A DNA stretch of 39,564 nucleotides from Candidatus Woesearchaeota archaeon (GTDB taxonomy: Archaea > Nanobdellota > Nanobdellia > Woesearchaeales > GCA-2686295): NCBI GenBank assembly GCA_937912225.1, contig CALDOJ010000006.1:1-39564 (forward strand), read 5' to 3'. Under the pieces are notes generated by a model. It was not told where the DNA came from. It was given only the letters and a program-made list of their open reading frames with translations, and ran no database searches. Below are positions 8,159 to 15,009 of the stretch, in pieces; position 1 is the stretch's first letter, and the number at the start of each line of letters is the position of its first letter. The translations under genes and the position numbers were made by a program.

Positions 8159-8677
8159 TTATTTTCTTTCTAAGAACCATTGAATATTATCAAACACATT
8201 CTCTCTTTCAATCTTTGGCATGCTCCAAATTTTACTGAAGTGATAAGAAATGAATGTTGGAATGCTGTGATACTCGGTTCTGGAACCAACAACTTCTGAA
8301 AAAGCATTATCATCAAACATTAACTCGTAAGGTTTATGGCCAAATGTAACGATTGATTTAGGTTTAAAATTAATTATTTGTCTGTCTAAATTAGATAAAC
8401 AAGCAACATATTCATCCTTTTTAGGCATCCTATCGCTTGGTAATAAGCATTTAAACACATTAGTAAGGTAAATGTCGTCTAAACTTAATTTAGCTGTAGA
8501 AAGAATCTGTTCTAATATCTTGCCAGATTGAGATTTAGCAAGTTCAGTTTCATAATTGCTTTGTAAAGCTCTACTATCAGAACGATGTGCAACGAATAAA
8601 ATCTTTTTCTCATCTGCGTTAATTCCTTTCAATCCAAAATTAGGAGAGTAAGTTTCTGGCGAACAATTACAAATCAT
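8159..8677 (-). CDS. Family-4-like uracil-DNA glycosylase homologue
   Basis: 172-aa member of the uracil-DNA glycosylase superfamily closest to the Fe-S family 4. Supporting features: LDDIYLTNVFKCLLPSDR followed by PKKDEYVACLSNL, with C77 and C93 sixteen residues apart as in family 4, plus an N-terminal C3-N-C5 pair (the family usually has CxxC), together giving four cluster ligands. SYHFSKIW near residue 144 corresponds to the HPS motif. The usual GEAPG catalytic motif is replaced by VAHRSDSRA, so activity or substrate may differ. It is the last gene of a four-gene reverse-strand operon, ten bases after the preceding stop. Confidence 0.72.
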   Translation of the reverse strand: MICNCSPETYSPNFGLKGINADEKKILFVAHRSDSRALQSNYETELAKSQSGKILEQILSTAKLSLDDIYLTNVFKCLLPSDRMPKKDEYVACLSNLDRQIINFKPKSIVTFGHKPYELMFDDNAFSEVVGSRTEYHSIPTFISYHFSKIWSMPKIERENVFDNIQWFLERK

Positions 8678-8687
8678 AGTAAAAAAA

Positions 8688-8990
8688 TTAAAAATCTTTG
8701 AATGTTTTATACATTTTAGGCATTGATACTATCGTACTTACAAGACCTGCGCCTGCACTTCCAACAACGCCTCCACAAACTAAATCAACAGCGTATTGAA
8801 TTGCTTCTGGTGCTTGATTTAAAACTGTAATGTACTCGTTAAGTGCTTCTCCTAAATAAACTCCTCCAACAGCACCTACAACAAAACCTATTGCGCCTCC
8901 GATAAGGCCTGTTTTTACTGTGTTAGTCATATTTTTCTGGGTTTTATCAAATCTGTCGAAATGATTATCAATTGTTTTTCGTGGTTTCAT
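8688..8990 (-). CDS. Glycine-zipper two-TM protein
   Basis: 100-aa membrane protein with two glycine-rich helices (LIGGAIGFVVGAVGGVYLG, residues 29-47, and VDLVCGGVVGSAGAGLVSTIV, about 69-89), a basic N-terminus and a basic C-terminus, hence both ends probably inside. A strong AGGAGG at 9000-9005 ends nine bases before the ATG. Just upstream is an inverted repeat (TCAAGA/TCTTGA, 9013-9032) like the one at the head of the operon. Third gene of the 9749-to-8159 operon. Family not recognised. Confidence 0.65.
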   Translation of the reverse strand: MKPRKTIDNHFDRFDKTQKNMTNTVKTGLIGGAIGFVVGAVGGVYLGEALNEYITVLNQAPEAIQYAVDLVCGGVVGSAGAGLVSTIVSMPKMYKTFKDF

Positions 8991-9018
8991 TTTTTTAATC
9001 CTCCTAAAAACTCAAGAT

Positions 9019-9315
9019 TTATAATTCTTGATAATTATTTTTGTTCATATATCCAGTTCCAATAGCTTCGTAAATTACAAAATCATCTTTATTGGTTGGT
9101 TTTTCTTGGTACTTAATATCAAAGATATGTGAGTAATCAAGTTCTTTGCCTAGTTCACTAAGTTTTTTGTTTAAGACATTTTTCATCCCTTCAACATTTT
9201 CATGTTCAATTAATTCTGCAGATATAATGCTGTGCATCATCAATTTAGGGAACGCTTCAATACCACCTGCTTCTCTAAAAGATTGAGTTGTAAGTCTTAA
9301 TTCTAAGTTTTTCAT
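9019..9315 (-). CDS. Unknown small protein
   Basis: 98-aa soluble protein I do not recognise. Composition suggests an alpha/beta fold (LELRLTTQSF strand, two helices, then DYSHIFDIKYQEK and FVIYEAIGTGYM strands). AGAGGATTAAAAATG carries the Shine-Dalgarno immediately before the start, the same sequence block that begins the other genes of this operon. It lies 17 bases after the first operon gene and 28 before the next. Confidence 0.6.
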   Translation of the reverse strand: MKNLELRLTTQSFREAGGIEAFPKLMMHSIISAELIEHENVEGMKNVLNKKLSELGKELDYSHIFDIKYQEKPTNKDDFVIYEAIGTGYMNKNNYQEL

Positions 9316-9332
9316 TTTTAATCCTCTAATAT

Positions 9333-9749
9333 TTATTCTACATCCATAATTTCTAGCATCTTGACATCATATTTTTCTTCTAATAATTTATATGCGCCTA
9401 AGAACTCCGGAGTTGAATTAGTAAAGTCTACAACTGCTCTAATTGGAATTACATGATCTCTATAAATAGTTCCGTCTCCAACTCGATATTTATCAATTAA
9501 ATCAGCAATATCTTGACTTGTTCCAGGAGTAGGTATTCTTTTTCCACCACCAGAAATATGATCTGGAACAGTTATTCCTTCATCATCTGTAATTGCCATG
9601 ATGGGCAAATTAATATCTTTATATTGTTCTGCAATTCTATCTAAGAACCCTACAAAGTTTTTTTTTTGTTCTTCTGGAAACTCTGTTGCTTGATACATGC
9701 TTAGAAAGTGTGGGTTAACATTTGTTTTTATAATATATAGTTCTTCCAT
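9333..9749 (-). CDS. Unknown protein, first gene of four-gene operon
   Basis: 138-aa soluble protein, not recognised. Strand-rich segments (EELYIIKTNV, LPIMAITDDEGITVPDHI, VIPIRAVVDF) and a C-terminal helix-strand. I place the start at the ATG at 9749 and not 18 bases earlier, because an AGGGGGAT Shine-Dalgarno at 9755-9762 would be inside the longer reading frame. A perfect hairpin sequence (9768-9784) precedes the Shine-Dalgarno. The operon continues with genes at 9019, 8688 and 8159. Confidence 0.6.
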   Translation of the reverse strand: MEELYIIKTNVNPHFLSMYQATEFPEEQKKNFVGFLDRIAEQYKDINLPIMAITDDEGITVPDHISGGGKRIPTPGTSQDIADLIDKYRVGDGTIYRDHVIPIRAVVDFTNSTPEFLGAYKLLEEKYDVKMLEIMDVE

Positions 9750-9767
9750 TTTTAATCCCCCTAACAA

Positions 9768-9784
9768 CTCAAGAAATTCTTGAG
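9768..9784 (-). promoter_or_regulatory. Hairpin/inverted repeat in operon leader
   Basis: Perfect inverted repeat with 8-base arms (CTCAAGAA / TTCTTGAG) and a one-base centre, lying six bases upstream of the Shine-Dalgarno of the first operon gene. In RNA it would need a larger loop, so a duplex operator for a dimeric protein is equally possible. A related repeat with the same outer sequence precedes the third gene of the same operon (9013-9032). Confidence 0.5.
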
Positions 9785-9892
9785 GTGCATAATCATATCT
9801 AACACCTCTTAGAAACTAGAATTTATTTGAATTTTATAAATCTTTATATAATCTCGAAACAATTATATATTATTAACAAGTTTAGTACTTCT

Positions 9893-10462
9893 ATGAAAGA
9901 GATTATACGAAAAGCTGAAGAATTTGCACTTTCCGAGATTAAAAAGTATGGTTTGCCAAGTATGATGAATTATAATATTTCTAATGAAAAAGGATTAGAA
10001 TTATCAAAACAATTTGATGCTAATTCAGATATTGTTCAAATTGGAACAAGATTAATGGATATTAAATTAGGTGAAGCTTTAACTAAAGGAAGAATACAAG
10101 AACATATTGCTATGGGAGTTACTGCAACTGAAGAATTCTTATCTCAATTTGAATTGATAAATGACGTTAAAGAACAAATAGTTGCTTGTGTCAAAGAACA
10201 TCATGGCGTAAAAAATTGGACTTCTAAAGAATCAGAAATTTGTGCTAATGCAGATTGTTATAGATTTTTACTTGTTGAAAACTGGTTAGAATTTCTTCAT
10301 TCATTAGGGGCAGAAGATTCAACTTTTGAAGAAGATTTAGCGTTAGCCGAAAGTAAACTTGAAGAAAAATGGACTATTTTATCTATTGATTCTTGCAAAG
10401 TTGAATTAACATCTCATTATAATATGATTAAAAAGATTATTGCTAAAGTAAAGAATTCTTAA
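9893..10462 (+). CDS. HD-domain-like helical protein
   Basis: 189-aa helical protein. IVQIGTRLMDIKLGEALTKGRIQEHIAMG followed by IVACVKEHHGVKNW looks like the HD phosphohydrolase layout (helix with HD, then H, then HH-G), but the defining HD pair is MD here, so catalytic metal binding is uncertain. Cys residues at CANADC add a possible site. I chose the ATG at 9893 because the box ATTATATATT at 9861-9870 lies about 28 bases before it; the upstream in-frame ATG at 9827 would put that box inside the gene. Confidence 0.5.
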   Translation: MKEIIRKAEEFALSEIKKYGLPSMMNYNISNEKGLELSKQFDANSDIVQIGTRLMDIKLGEALTKGRIQEHIAMGVTATEEFLSQFELINDVKEQIVACVKEHHGVKNWTSKESEICANADCYRFLLVENWLEFLHSLGAEDSTFEEDLALAESKLEEKWTILSIDSCKVELTSHYNMIKKIIAKVKNS

Positions 10463-10509
10463 AATTATCAAATGAAGCTTTAAATACTTCTTCATATTCC
10501 TAAATTATA

Positions 10510-10776
10510 ATGACTACAAAAGAAGAAAAACCTCTTGGTTTAAATGAATTACAAACTAGTTTTTATAATAGATATGTTGATGATGGGTATTCAAATGATT
10601 CTGCTTTACATTTAGCATCAATGGCTGGAATGTCAATAGAAGGAGGTTTTGTTAGTGATCCTGAAGTTTATATTAGAACTCATCCGCCAGCGTTCTTAGC
10701 TTGGTTAAACTTTCATTCAACAGGCGTTATTGAAGATTTTCATGAACATCTTTTTCCTTATAGGAAAATGGATTAG
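10510..10776 (+). CDS. Unknown small acidic protein
   Basis: 88-aa soluble protein, not recognised. LQTSFYNRYVDDGYSNDSALHLASMAG is a plausible helical pair, followed by a His- and Phe-rich C-terminal half (HPPAFLAWLNFHSTGVIEDFHEHLFPY). A TTTAAATA box at about 10480-10487 lies 27 bases before the ATG, so it is a separate leaderless transcript. Its last four bases overlap the convergent acyltransferase gene. Confidence 0.55.
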   Translation: MTTKEEKPLGLNELQTSFYNRYVDDGYSNDSALHLASMAGMSIEGGFVSDPEVYIRTHPPAFLAWLNFHSTGVIEDFHEHLFPYRKMD

Positions 10777-12164
10777 TTCTTAATGCCAGGTTTTCCTTTT
10801 AATTTAAGTAAAGTTGTAATTCTACTACCATAGAATTCAAAACGAGCAGATTCTCTAACATGAATTTGATTGTAAGTTCTATATATTTCGTCGTTTTCCT
10901 TTAATGAATTAAGATAGGTTTCTTTAGAAGTTTCTGAAGATATAATTTTATAGCCAAAATCATCTAATGAATTCATTATTTGATCAACTCTTTTACTCCA
11001 TTTTCTCAAAGGAACCGCATAATGCTTTTTTTTCTTCATTATTTCAACAATAACATAATCTCTTACATGGTCTTCAAGAACAGGTACTGTTTCTCTAAGG
11101 TTTATTAGCATATCGTCTGCAAACACGTCTGAAATGAAGTATTTTCGATGTTTTTGAGAAGGAACATGGTATTCAAATAAATTAACTAAGTCTTGTAAAT
11201 GAGCAGGTTCAGTTTTACCTTTAATTGACTTTAAAACACGCCTTATTTGAGAAAACTTATGTTTTCCAACTGTAAAAAATTCGTTACTAGCATCAATTTT
11301 TGGAACATAATCAGATGCAAGAACTCTTCTAAGAACTTTTAATTGTTTTTTTCTAGATAAAATATACTCTTTCGCACTAACAGGCGTTCCAACATGTAAA
11401 TAAACAGGTTTTAATCCAAAACTTAATTTTAAAAAATCCTTAAATATGTTTGATTTTACTGCTCTAGAATTTTTATCTTCTAAAAATGATGCTTCTTCAC
11501 CAACTGCTGTATAAGTTATTCCAAGAGGAACAAATGTTAGGTCATCAATTGTTTGATTTTGAGTTAAATTACTCAGATAAATATCAAGAATCATACTTAA
11601 TAATCCTTTTTGAAAAGTATTGATACTTCCCTTTCTTGAACGAGTTCCTTCAGGGAAAAACAAAATAGGAGTATTAGCATTCAAACTTGCTTTAAGAAAA
11701 GAATTTAATCTTGTAACATAAGCACCGTTATCATCAGGAAAAGACCTTTCAAGTTCAAATGCGCCTCCGTAATTAAGAAGAGTTTTAACAGAATTACTTT
11801 TAAAAAGATTATTTCCGGCAGCAAAAATTGGGAATGGAAGATCATTTCTAAAAAGTTGAGTTCCAATTAATAAAGAATCTAAATTACTGGCATGATTAGC
11901 AACGTAAATAACTGGTTTAGTTGGAGATGATAATTCATTTGGATTAACACCTTTTTCAAAAGACAAATTAACTCTGTTTAAAGAAGGCACAATCCTAGAC
12001 AGAAAAGATATGGACCTTAGAAAAGACTTCTTGGTATTTGGAGCCATACTAATGACAGCTTTACGCTCATTAGACAGCTCTTCTTTACTCAAAGGCCCTC
12101 TAGCCTCATCAATATAATCTACAGAAGAGTTTACAACACTTTCTAAATCAAACAAAGAGGACAT
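10773..12164 (-). CDS. PlsC/GPAT-type glycerolipid acyltransferase
   Basis: Acyltransferase of the PlsC/LPLAT superfamily, 463 aa, which transfers an acyl chain to glycerol phosphate or a related alcohol at the membrane. Catalytic NHxSxxD is NHASNLD with H91 and D96; the substrate-binding block is FPEGTRSRKG at 170-179; FVPLGITY follows near 205. The C-terminal 200 residues form a long extension as in larger GPAT-like proteins. Archaeal membranes use ether lipids, so a bacterial-type acyltransferase is unexpected though known in some DPANN genomes. A TTTTATAAAAT box about 24 bases upstream (12182-12193) supports the start. Confidence 0.85.
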   Translation of the reverse strand: MSSLFDLESVVNSSVDYIDEARGPLSKEELSNERKAVISMAPNTKKSFLRSISFLSRIVPSLNRVNLSFEKGVNPNELSSPTKPVIYVANHASNLDSLLIGTQLFRNDLPFPIFAAGNNLFKSNSVKTLLNYGGAFELERSFPDDNGAYVTRLNSFLKASLNANTPILFFPEGTRSRKGSINTFQKGLLSMILDIYLSNLTQNQTIDDLTFVPLGITYTAVGEEASFLEDKNSRAVKSNIFKDFLKLSFGLKPVYLHVGTPVSAKEYILSRKKQLKVLRRVLASDYVPKIDASNEFFTVGKHKFSQIRRVLKSIKGKTEPAHLQDLVNLFEYHVPSQKHRKYFISDVFADDMLINLRETVPVLEDHVRDYVIVEIMKKKKHYAVPLRKWSKRVDQIMNSLDDFGYKIISSETSKETYLNSLKENDEIYRTYNQIHVRESARFEFYGSRITTLLKLKGKPGIKN

Positions 12165-12280
12165 TGTAAATGAAAACGAAGTATTTTATAAAAATGTATA
12201 GATGATTGAGAAACTTACTTCTTCCACTAATCCTTATTCTTAAACATAGAAAAGATAATAGAAATAAGAGTATAAACAAG

Positions 12281-12493
12281 TTACGGCATGAATAAGAATT
12301 TATATTCTTTGTACCATAGAAAGTGATTCATTTGTTTTATATCTCTCCAAAATGTAATTACTTTTCCTCTTAAGTATGGTCTCCAAAGAACAAATACTAC
12401 AGATAATACAAATAAATAAATAGGATTTATGTTTTTTTGAACTGATTTAACAAAAACTAACAGAATTATAAATAATACAATGATTTTTAACAT
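12281..12493 (-). pseudogene. Chimeric ORF: two-TM segment joined to 3' tail of an Lrp gene
   Basis: The C-terminal 20 residues (DIKQMNHFLWYKE-YKFLFMP) match the end of the Lrp-like protein at 1873, and the DNA of this tail (about 12285-12341) is about 86% identical by hand alignment to 1877-1933. The preceding 50 residues are unrelated and form two hydrophobic helices. So a gene fragment has been joined in frame to a membrane segment. A TTTTTAAAA box at 12521-12529 fits leaderless initiation at 12493 instead of 12517. It may be expressed; I call it a pseudogene because one part is clearly a gene remnant. Confidence 0.6.
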
Positions 12494-12529
12494 ATAATGA
12501 TTAACAAATTTGTGCACGTATTTTTAAAA

Positions 12530-12554
12530 CTCAGAATTGTTTATATATTCTGAG
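12530..12554. promoter_or_regulatory. Inverted repeat around a TATA-like core
   Basis: Perfect 8-base arms CTCAGAAT / ATTCTGAG with a nine-base AT spacer TGTTTATAT. It sits between the divergent genes at 12493 (reverse) and 12660 (forward), adjacent to the TATA box of the reverse gene. This is the arrangement expected of a dimeric repressor site, but no regulator can be named. Confidence 0.4.
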
Positions 12555-12659
12555 GTTTTTCATTTCTTTCACGTTTTTTCCTGCCACTATCTTTTAAATA
12601 ATAAATTAACTGTTTACTTTTCGAAACAATTTTATATTATCCTTCTTTTCTATTCTTTT

Positions 12660-12869
12660 ATGGTTATTGAATTAGATGAGTTTTGTCCTATAGCTGAGAA
12701 AAGTCTTGGTAATTTTTTGGAACAAAATATTTGTTCTTCTTGTTATGAGAAGTTTGCTGATGAGTCTGAGGTTGTTTGGAGATACAAACGAGAGAACTCA
12801 ACGAAGCTTAGTGTTCAAATCAACTGTGAACTCTGCGGGCATATAGATAAAAAAGTTCTGGCGATATAA
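12660..12869 (+). CDS. Small zinc-ribbon-like protein
   Basis: 69-aa protein with five cysteines: C9, C25-SS-C28 and C56-EL-C59 followed by GH. The two CxxC knuckles separated by a strand-rich segment fit a single zinc ribbon, a fold used to bind nucleic acids or proteins. The ATG at 12660 is preferred to an upstream frame opening at 12537, because TTTATATTA at 12631-12639 lies about 25 bases before it and the extra 41 residues are low-complexity hydrophobic. Confidence 0.55.
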   Translation: MVIELDEFCPIAEKSLGNFLEQNICSSCYEKFADESEVVWRYKRENSTKLSVQINCELCGHIDKKVLAI

Positions 12870-12927
12870 TTCTCTTAGGAATATTTTTGTCAAGCAATTA
12901 CTTAAACAAGAATGTTTTCTGTTTATT

Positions 12928-13053
12928 ATGGCAAAAATCATGATTGGATGTAAAGTAAAGGGTGGCTACGAAGCTTATGTCGGCCAGATATCAAGAATTA
13001 TAGTGCTGAAAGAATGGGTGGAGAAGAACGGAAGAACTGTTAAGAATTATTAA
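12928..13053 (+). CDS. Possible 41-aa small protein
   Basis: Short open frame beginning MAKIMIGCKVKGGYEAYVG and ending NGRTVKNY. Base composition is clearly richer in G and C than the flanking DNA, which argues that it was coding, now or in the past, and perhaps acquired from elsewhere. It has no good promoter box and no Shine-Dalgarno. It fills much of the 260-base gap between 12869 and 13130. It could be a remnant of a longer gene; no family recognised. Confidence 0.35.
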   Translation: MAKIMIGCKVKGGYEAYVGQISRIIVLKEWVEKNGRTVKNY

Positions 13054-13129
13054 AATCTTCACCTTATTTCGTAAATTTTCCGATTTTTTCTCCTAAACTC
13101 TTTTAAACCTTTATTTTCCGGCTTTTCTT

Positions 13130-13318
13130 ATGAATAAATACAAACCTTCAGTAGTCGGAGAAGCAGCTGTTGTAGTTGCGGTTATTGATTTAGTCTTATA
13201 TGTAATTAAGCAGTCTCCTAGTTTATTATACATCAGTTTAATATTCGTTTTAATCTTCTTAATAGATTATATGCTTGGTGGGATTACAGATAAAGGTTTG
13301 TGTAAGGATTGTTTTTAG
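13130..13318 (+). CDS. Small membrane protein with C-terminal CKDCF (paralogue)
   Basis: 62-aa paralogue of the protein at 6198: same two helices (AAVVVAVIDLVLYVI, LLYISLIFVLIFLIDYML), same GGITDKGLCKDCF tail, and similar bases just past the stop. The N-terminal residues differ (MNKYKPSVVGE). A TTTAAACCTTTA stretch about 25 bases upstream can serve as a TATA-like box. Conservation of the tail in both copies suggests that the CxxC is functional. Confidence 0.7.
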   Translation: MNKYKPSVVGEAAVVVAVIDLVLYVIKQSPSLLYISLIFVLIFLIDYMLGGITDKGLCKDCF

Positions 13319-13375
13319 AAATAATTAAATAAATAAGATAAGAATATTTATATACAATAGTTCGTATGGTTAATA

Positions 13376-13690
13376 ATGATTGTAAAACTCAAAAAGTTTT
13401 TAGATGCGCTTGAAGAAGAAAATATTTTTTTCAAGAAACACTTTTTTGATCGTGTTAAAGAAAGACCTATTTCAGAATCTCTAATTATAAAGTATCTTAA
13501 AAAAACAGAAACCTTATTAAAAGTAGAGTTATTATCTTCAACAAGAGTTAAGGAGGAAAAATTTAAATTATGGTTTAAATTAAGCAACAGATACAGCCTA
13601 GTTGTTATTGTTGCTATTAAAGGAAAAGATTTATATATAATCACAGCTTGGAATAGTGATAGGAAATGGCAAAAATCAATACAAAAATAA
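13376..13690 (+). CDS. DUF4258-like putative toxin
   Basis: 104-aa basic protein resembling DUF4258/BrnT-like small toxins: the HFFDRVKERPISESLIIKYLKK block (His-x4-Arg-x3-Arg then a helix), a strand pair KFKLWFKLSNRYSLVVIVAI, and the C-terminal IITAWNSDRKW. It overlaps the start of the DUF2283-like gene by 25 bases; this pairing is common in prokaryotes and has toxin-antitoxin form. TTATATACAATAG upstream gives a leaderless promoter. Toxic activity is inferred from context only. Confidence 0.65.
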   Translation: MIVKLKKFLDALEEENIFFKKHFFDRVKERPISESLIIKYLKKTETLLKVELLSSTRVKEEKFKLWFKLSNRYSLVVIVAIKGKDLYIITAWNSDRKWQKSIQK

Positions 13691-14022
13691 TTTATGATAA
13701 TGAAGAAGACATATTGTTCTTATCAAAAAAAAGAACTGTAAGAGCTTCAATTAATATTGGAGACTTCATTGTAGATATTGATATGAATGGTTTTGTATCT
13801 GGTATAGAAATTTTAGATGCTTCTAAAACTTTAAAGTTAAAAAAATCCTTATTAAAAGATTTATCTGAAGCTAGTATGGCTGTTACTTACAAACCTGATT
13901 ATTTACTTATTAACTTAATTTTAATGTTTAATGAAAAAGAAAAAGAAGTTGCAATTCCATTAACAGTAGATTTGGGTCATAATGCTGTTTCTTCTAAGAC
14001 TATGAATTTTGCAGTTGCATAA
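13666..14022 (+). CDS. DUF2283-family protein, putative antitoxin partner
   Basis: 118-aa protein with the DUF2283 signature: IIYDNEEDILFLS near the start, then IGDFIVDIDMNGFVSGIEILDAS at about residues 31-53. It starts within the 3' end of the DUF4258-like gene (25-base overlap), which implies translational coupling. The C-terminal half extends past the usual DUF2283 length with a strand-rich segment. DUF2283 proteins are often partners of small toxins, probably as antidotes; this is knowledge of the gene pairing, not a shown activity. Confidence 0.72.
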   Translation: MAKINTKIIYDNEEDILFLSKKRTVRASINIGDFIVDIDMNGFVSGIEILDASKTLKLKKSLLKDLSEASMAVTYKPDYLLINLILMFNEKEKEVAIPLTVDLGHNAVSSKTMNFAVA

Positions 14023-14026
14023 ATCA

Positions 14027-14035
14027 TTTTTTTTT
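14027..14035 (+). terminator. Poly-T terminator
   Basis: Nine consecutive T five bases after the DUF2283 stop codon. Archaeal RNA polymerase terminates at such oligo-T runs without needing a hairpin, so this probably ends the 13376-14022 transcript. Confidence 0.55.
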
Positions 14036-14122
14036 AGTTAAGATGTGCTTGTAAGGATTGCTTCTAAGAAACTATTTGCCGGTATCTAAAACTTTATATA
14101 TTAATATTCGTTTCTTTTCTTT

Positions 14123-14161
14123 ATGAAAACTAAAAGTGATTGTATTCCTTGTGAACAATGA
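14123..14161 (+). CDS. Twelve-codon upstream ORF with CxxC (leader peptide?)
   Basis: MKTKSDCIPCEQ followed by TGA. The TATA box TTTATATA at 14093-14100 lies about 26 bases upstream, so this ATG is likely the first codon of the mRNA that also carries the winged-helix gene starting at 14191. After the stop, a different frame continues with CFPCF and another stop, so it could alternatively be the decayed start of a small cysteine protein. Confidence 0.35.
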   Translation: MKTKSDCIPCEQ

Positions 14162-14190
14162 TTTATTTAGTTCTCAGTCTATTCTAAAAG

Positions 14191-14430
14191 GTGGTTGTTT
14201 TCCTTGTTTTAGAAATCATTTCTAAATACCAGTCTATTAGTCAAAAGGAAATTATAGAATTAACAAGTCTTTCTGAAAGAACTGTTAGGTATAGTTTAAA
14301 GAGATTGATTCTTCTTGGACATATAAAAGAAAATGTTAAGTTTTATGATTTAAGATATCGCTTCTATTCAATAAACAAGAATGGAGGTGATAAACATGGA
14401 ACAATTCAAAACACTAAAAGAAATACTTGA
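14191..14430 (+). CDS. Winged-helix transcriptional regulator
   Basis: 79-aa MarR/ArsR-like winged helix. ISQKEIIELTSLSERTVRYSLKRLILLGHIKE at residues 16-47 is a textbook helix-turn-helix with recognition helix ERTVRYSLKRL, followed by a wing (VKFYDLRYRFYSIN). The start is a GTG at 14191, inside AAAGGTGG, so the exact first residue is uncertain; no ATG is available in frame near by. The 3' end overlaps the next gene by 35 bases, so the two are co-transcribed and likely act together. Confidence 0.75.
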   Translation: MVVFLVLEIISKYQSISQKEIIELTSLSERTVRYSLKRLILLGHIKENVKFYDLRYRFYSINKNGGDKHGTIQNTKRNT

Positions 14431-14689
14431 TGAACAAAAGATTGGTAAGCTATTAACGCACAAAATTTCTTGGGTTGAATTAGAAAAACAAGGCATAACT
14501 CATGAGGATCTTGGTATAAGTGATGAACTTATGGGCGCAACCAGAGTTTATTTTAATCATAATCACATTGCAATAGAATACGCAGATATAAGTGTTAATT
14601 ATGATTGCTTTGAAGATTTAAAAAAGAAAAATAAGGCTGCAGAAAAAAAAGAATCTAAAGTTCAATACAATCTTAGTCACAGTCTTTAA
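14396..14689 (+). CDS. Unknown protein with very strong Shine-Dalgarno
   Basis: 97-aa soluble, lysine-rich protein, not recognised (ISWVELEKQGITHEDLGIS helical start, then RVYFNHNHIAIEYADISVNYDCFEDL strands). The ATG at 14396 is fixed by GGAGGTGAT at 14383-14391, a full match to the archaeal 16S tail, placed four bases before the start and inside the winged-helix gene. Strong expression downstream of the regulator is likely. It may be the regulated partner or effector. Confidence 0.62.
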   Translation: MEQFKTLKEILDEQKIGKLLTHKISWVELEKQGITHEDLGISDELMGATRVYFNHNHIAIEYADISVNYDCFEDLKKKNKAAEKKESKVQYNLSHSL

Positions 14690-14707
14690 TTTTTTTTTAT
14701 TTTTTAT
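14690..14707. terminator. Bidirectional poly-T/poly-A terminator region
   Basis: T9, A, T7 between the convergent genes ending at 14689 (forward) and 14709 (reverse). The T runs can end the forward transcript; the reverse strand lacks T runs here. Confidence 0.45.
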
Positions 14708-14708
14708 T

Positions 14709-14963
14709 TTAAAGATTTCTTAGTATGCCAATAAGTCCTGAAGTAGGTTTTTCTGCGTATGCATCCCTTCTTAGACGAACTCCAGCATCAGCTATTACTA
14801 TTGCTGCAGGAATAGCTATAGGATCGTAGGTTAACATACTGCTTAAAACTAATCCAGCACCAATTATGCATTCTGCCATAAAATAAGTGTGATGTTGCTC
14901 TTTTTCTTCATTTGATCCTAAGAATTGATCTTCTTTGTTTACTATATAATCAAGTACATTCAT
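14709..14963 (-). CDS. Small membrane protein sharing a leader with 16080-16295
   Basis: 84-aa protein with an acidic, His-containing N-terminus (SNEEKEQHHTYF) and two hydrophobic helices (MAECIIGAGLVLSSMLTY and IAIPAAIVIADAGV), then a basic tail. Not recognised. The 45 bases immediately upstream, including the TATA box, are nearly identical to those before the small membrane gene at 16080, with 27 consecutive identical bases over the start codon, so the two are probably co-expressed. Confidence 0.6.
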   Translation of the reverse strand: MNVLDYIVNKEDQFLGSNEEKEQHHTYFMAECIIGAGLVLSSMLTYDPIAIPAAIVIADAGVRLRRDAYAEKPTSGLIGILRNL

Positions 14964-15003
14964 TGTAATTATTAGGGATTGAAGAGTAATTTAAAAAACT
15001 TTA
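14959..15003 (-). repeat. Duplicated promoter-leader, copy 1
   Basis: 45 bases with three mismatches to 16291-16335; 14959-14985 is identical to 16291-16317. It covers the start codon, the initiation region and the TTTAAATT box of the gene on the reverse strand. Confidence 0.75.
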
Positions 15004-15009
15004 TGTGGT

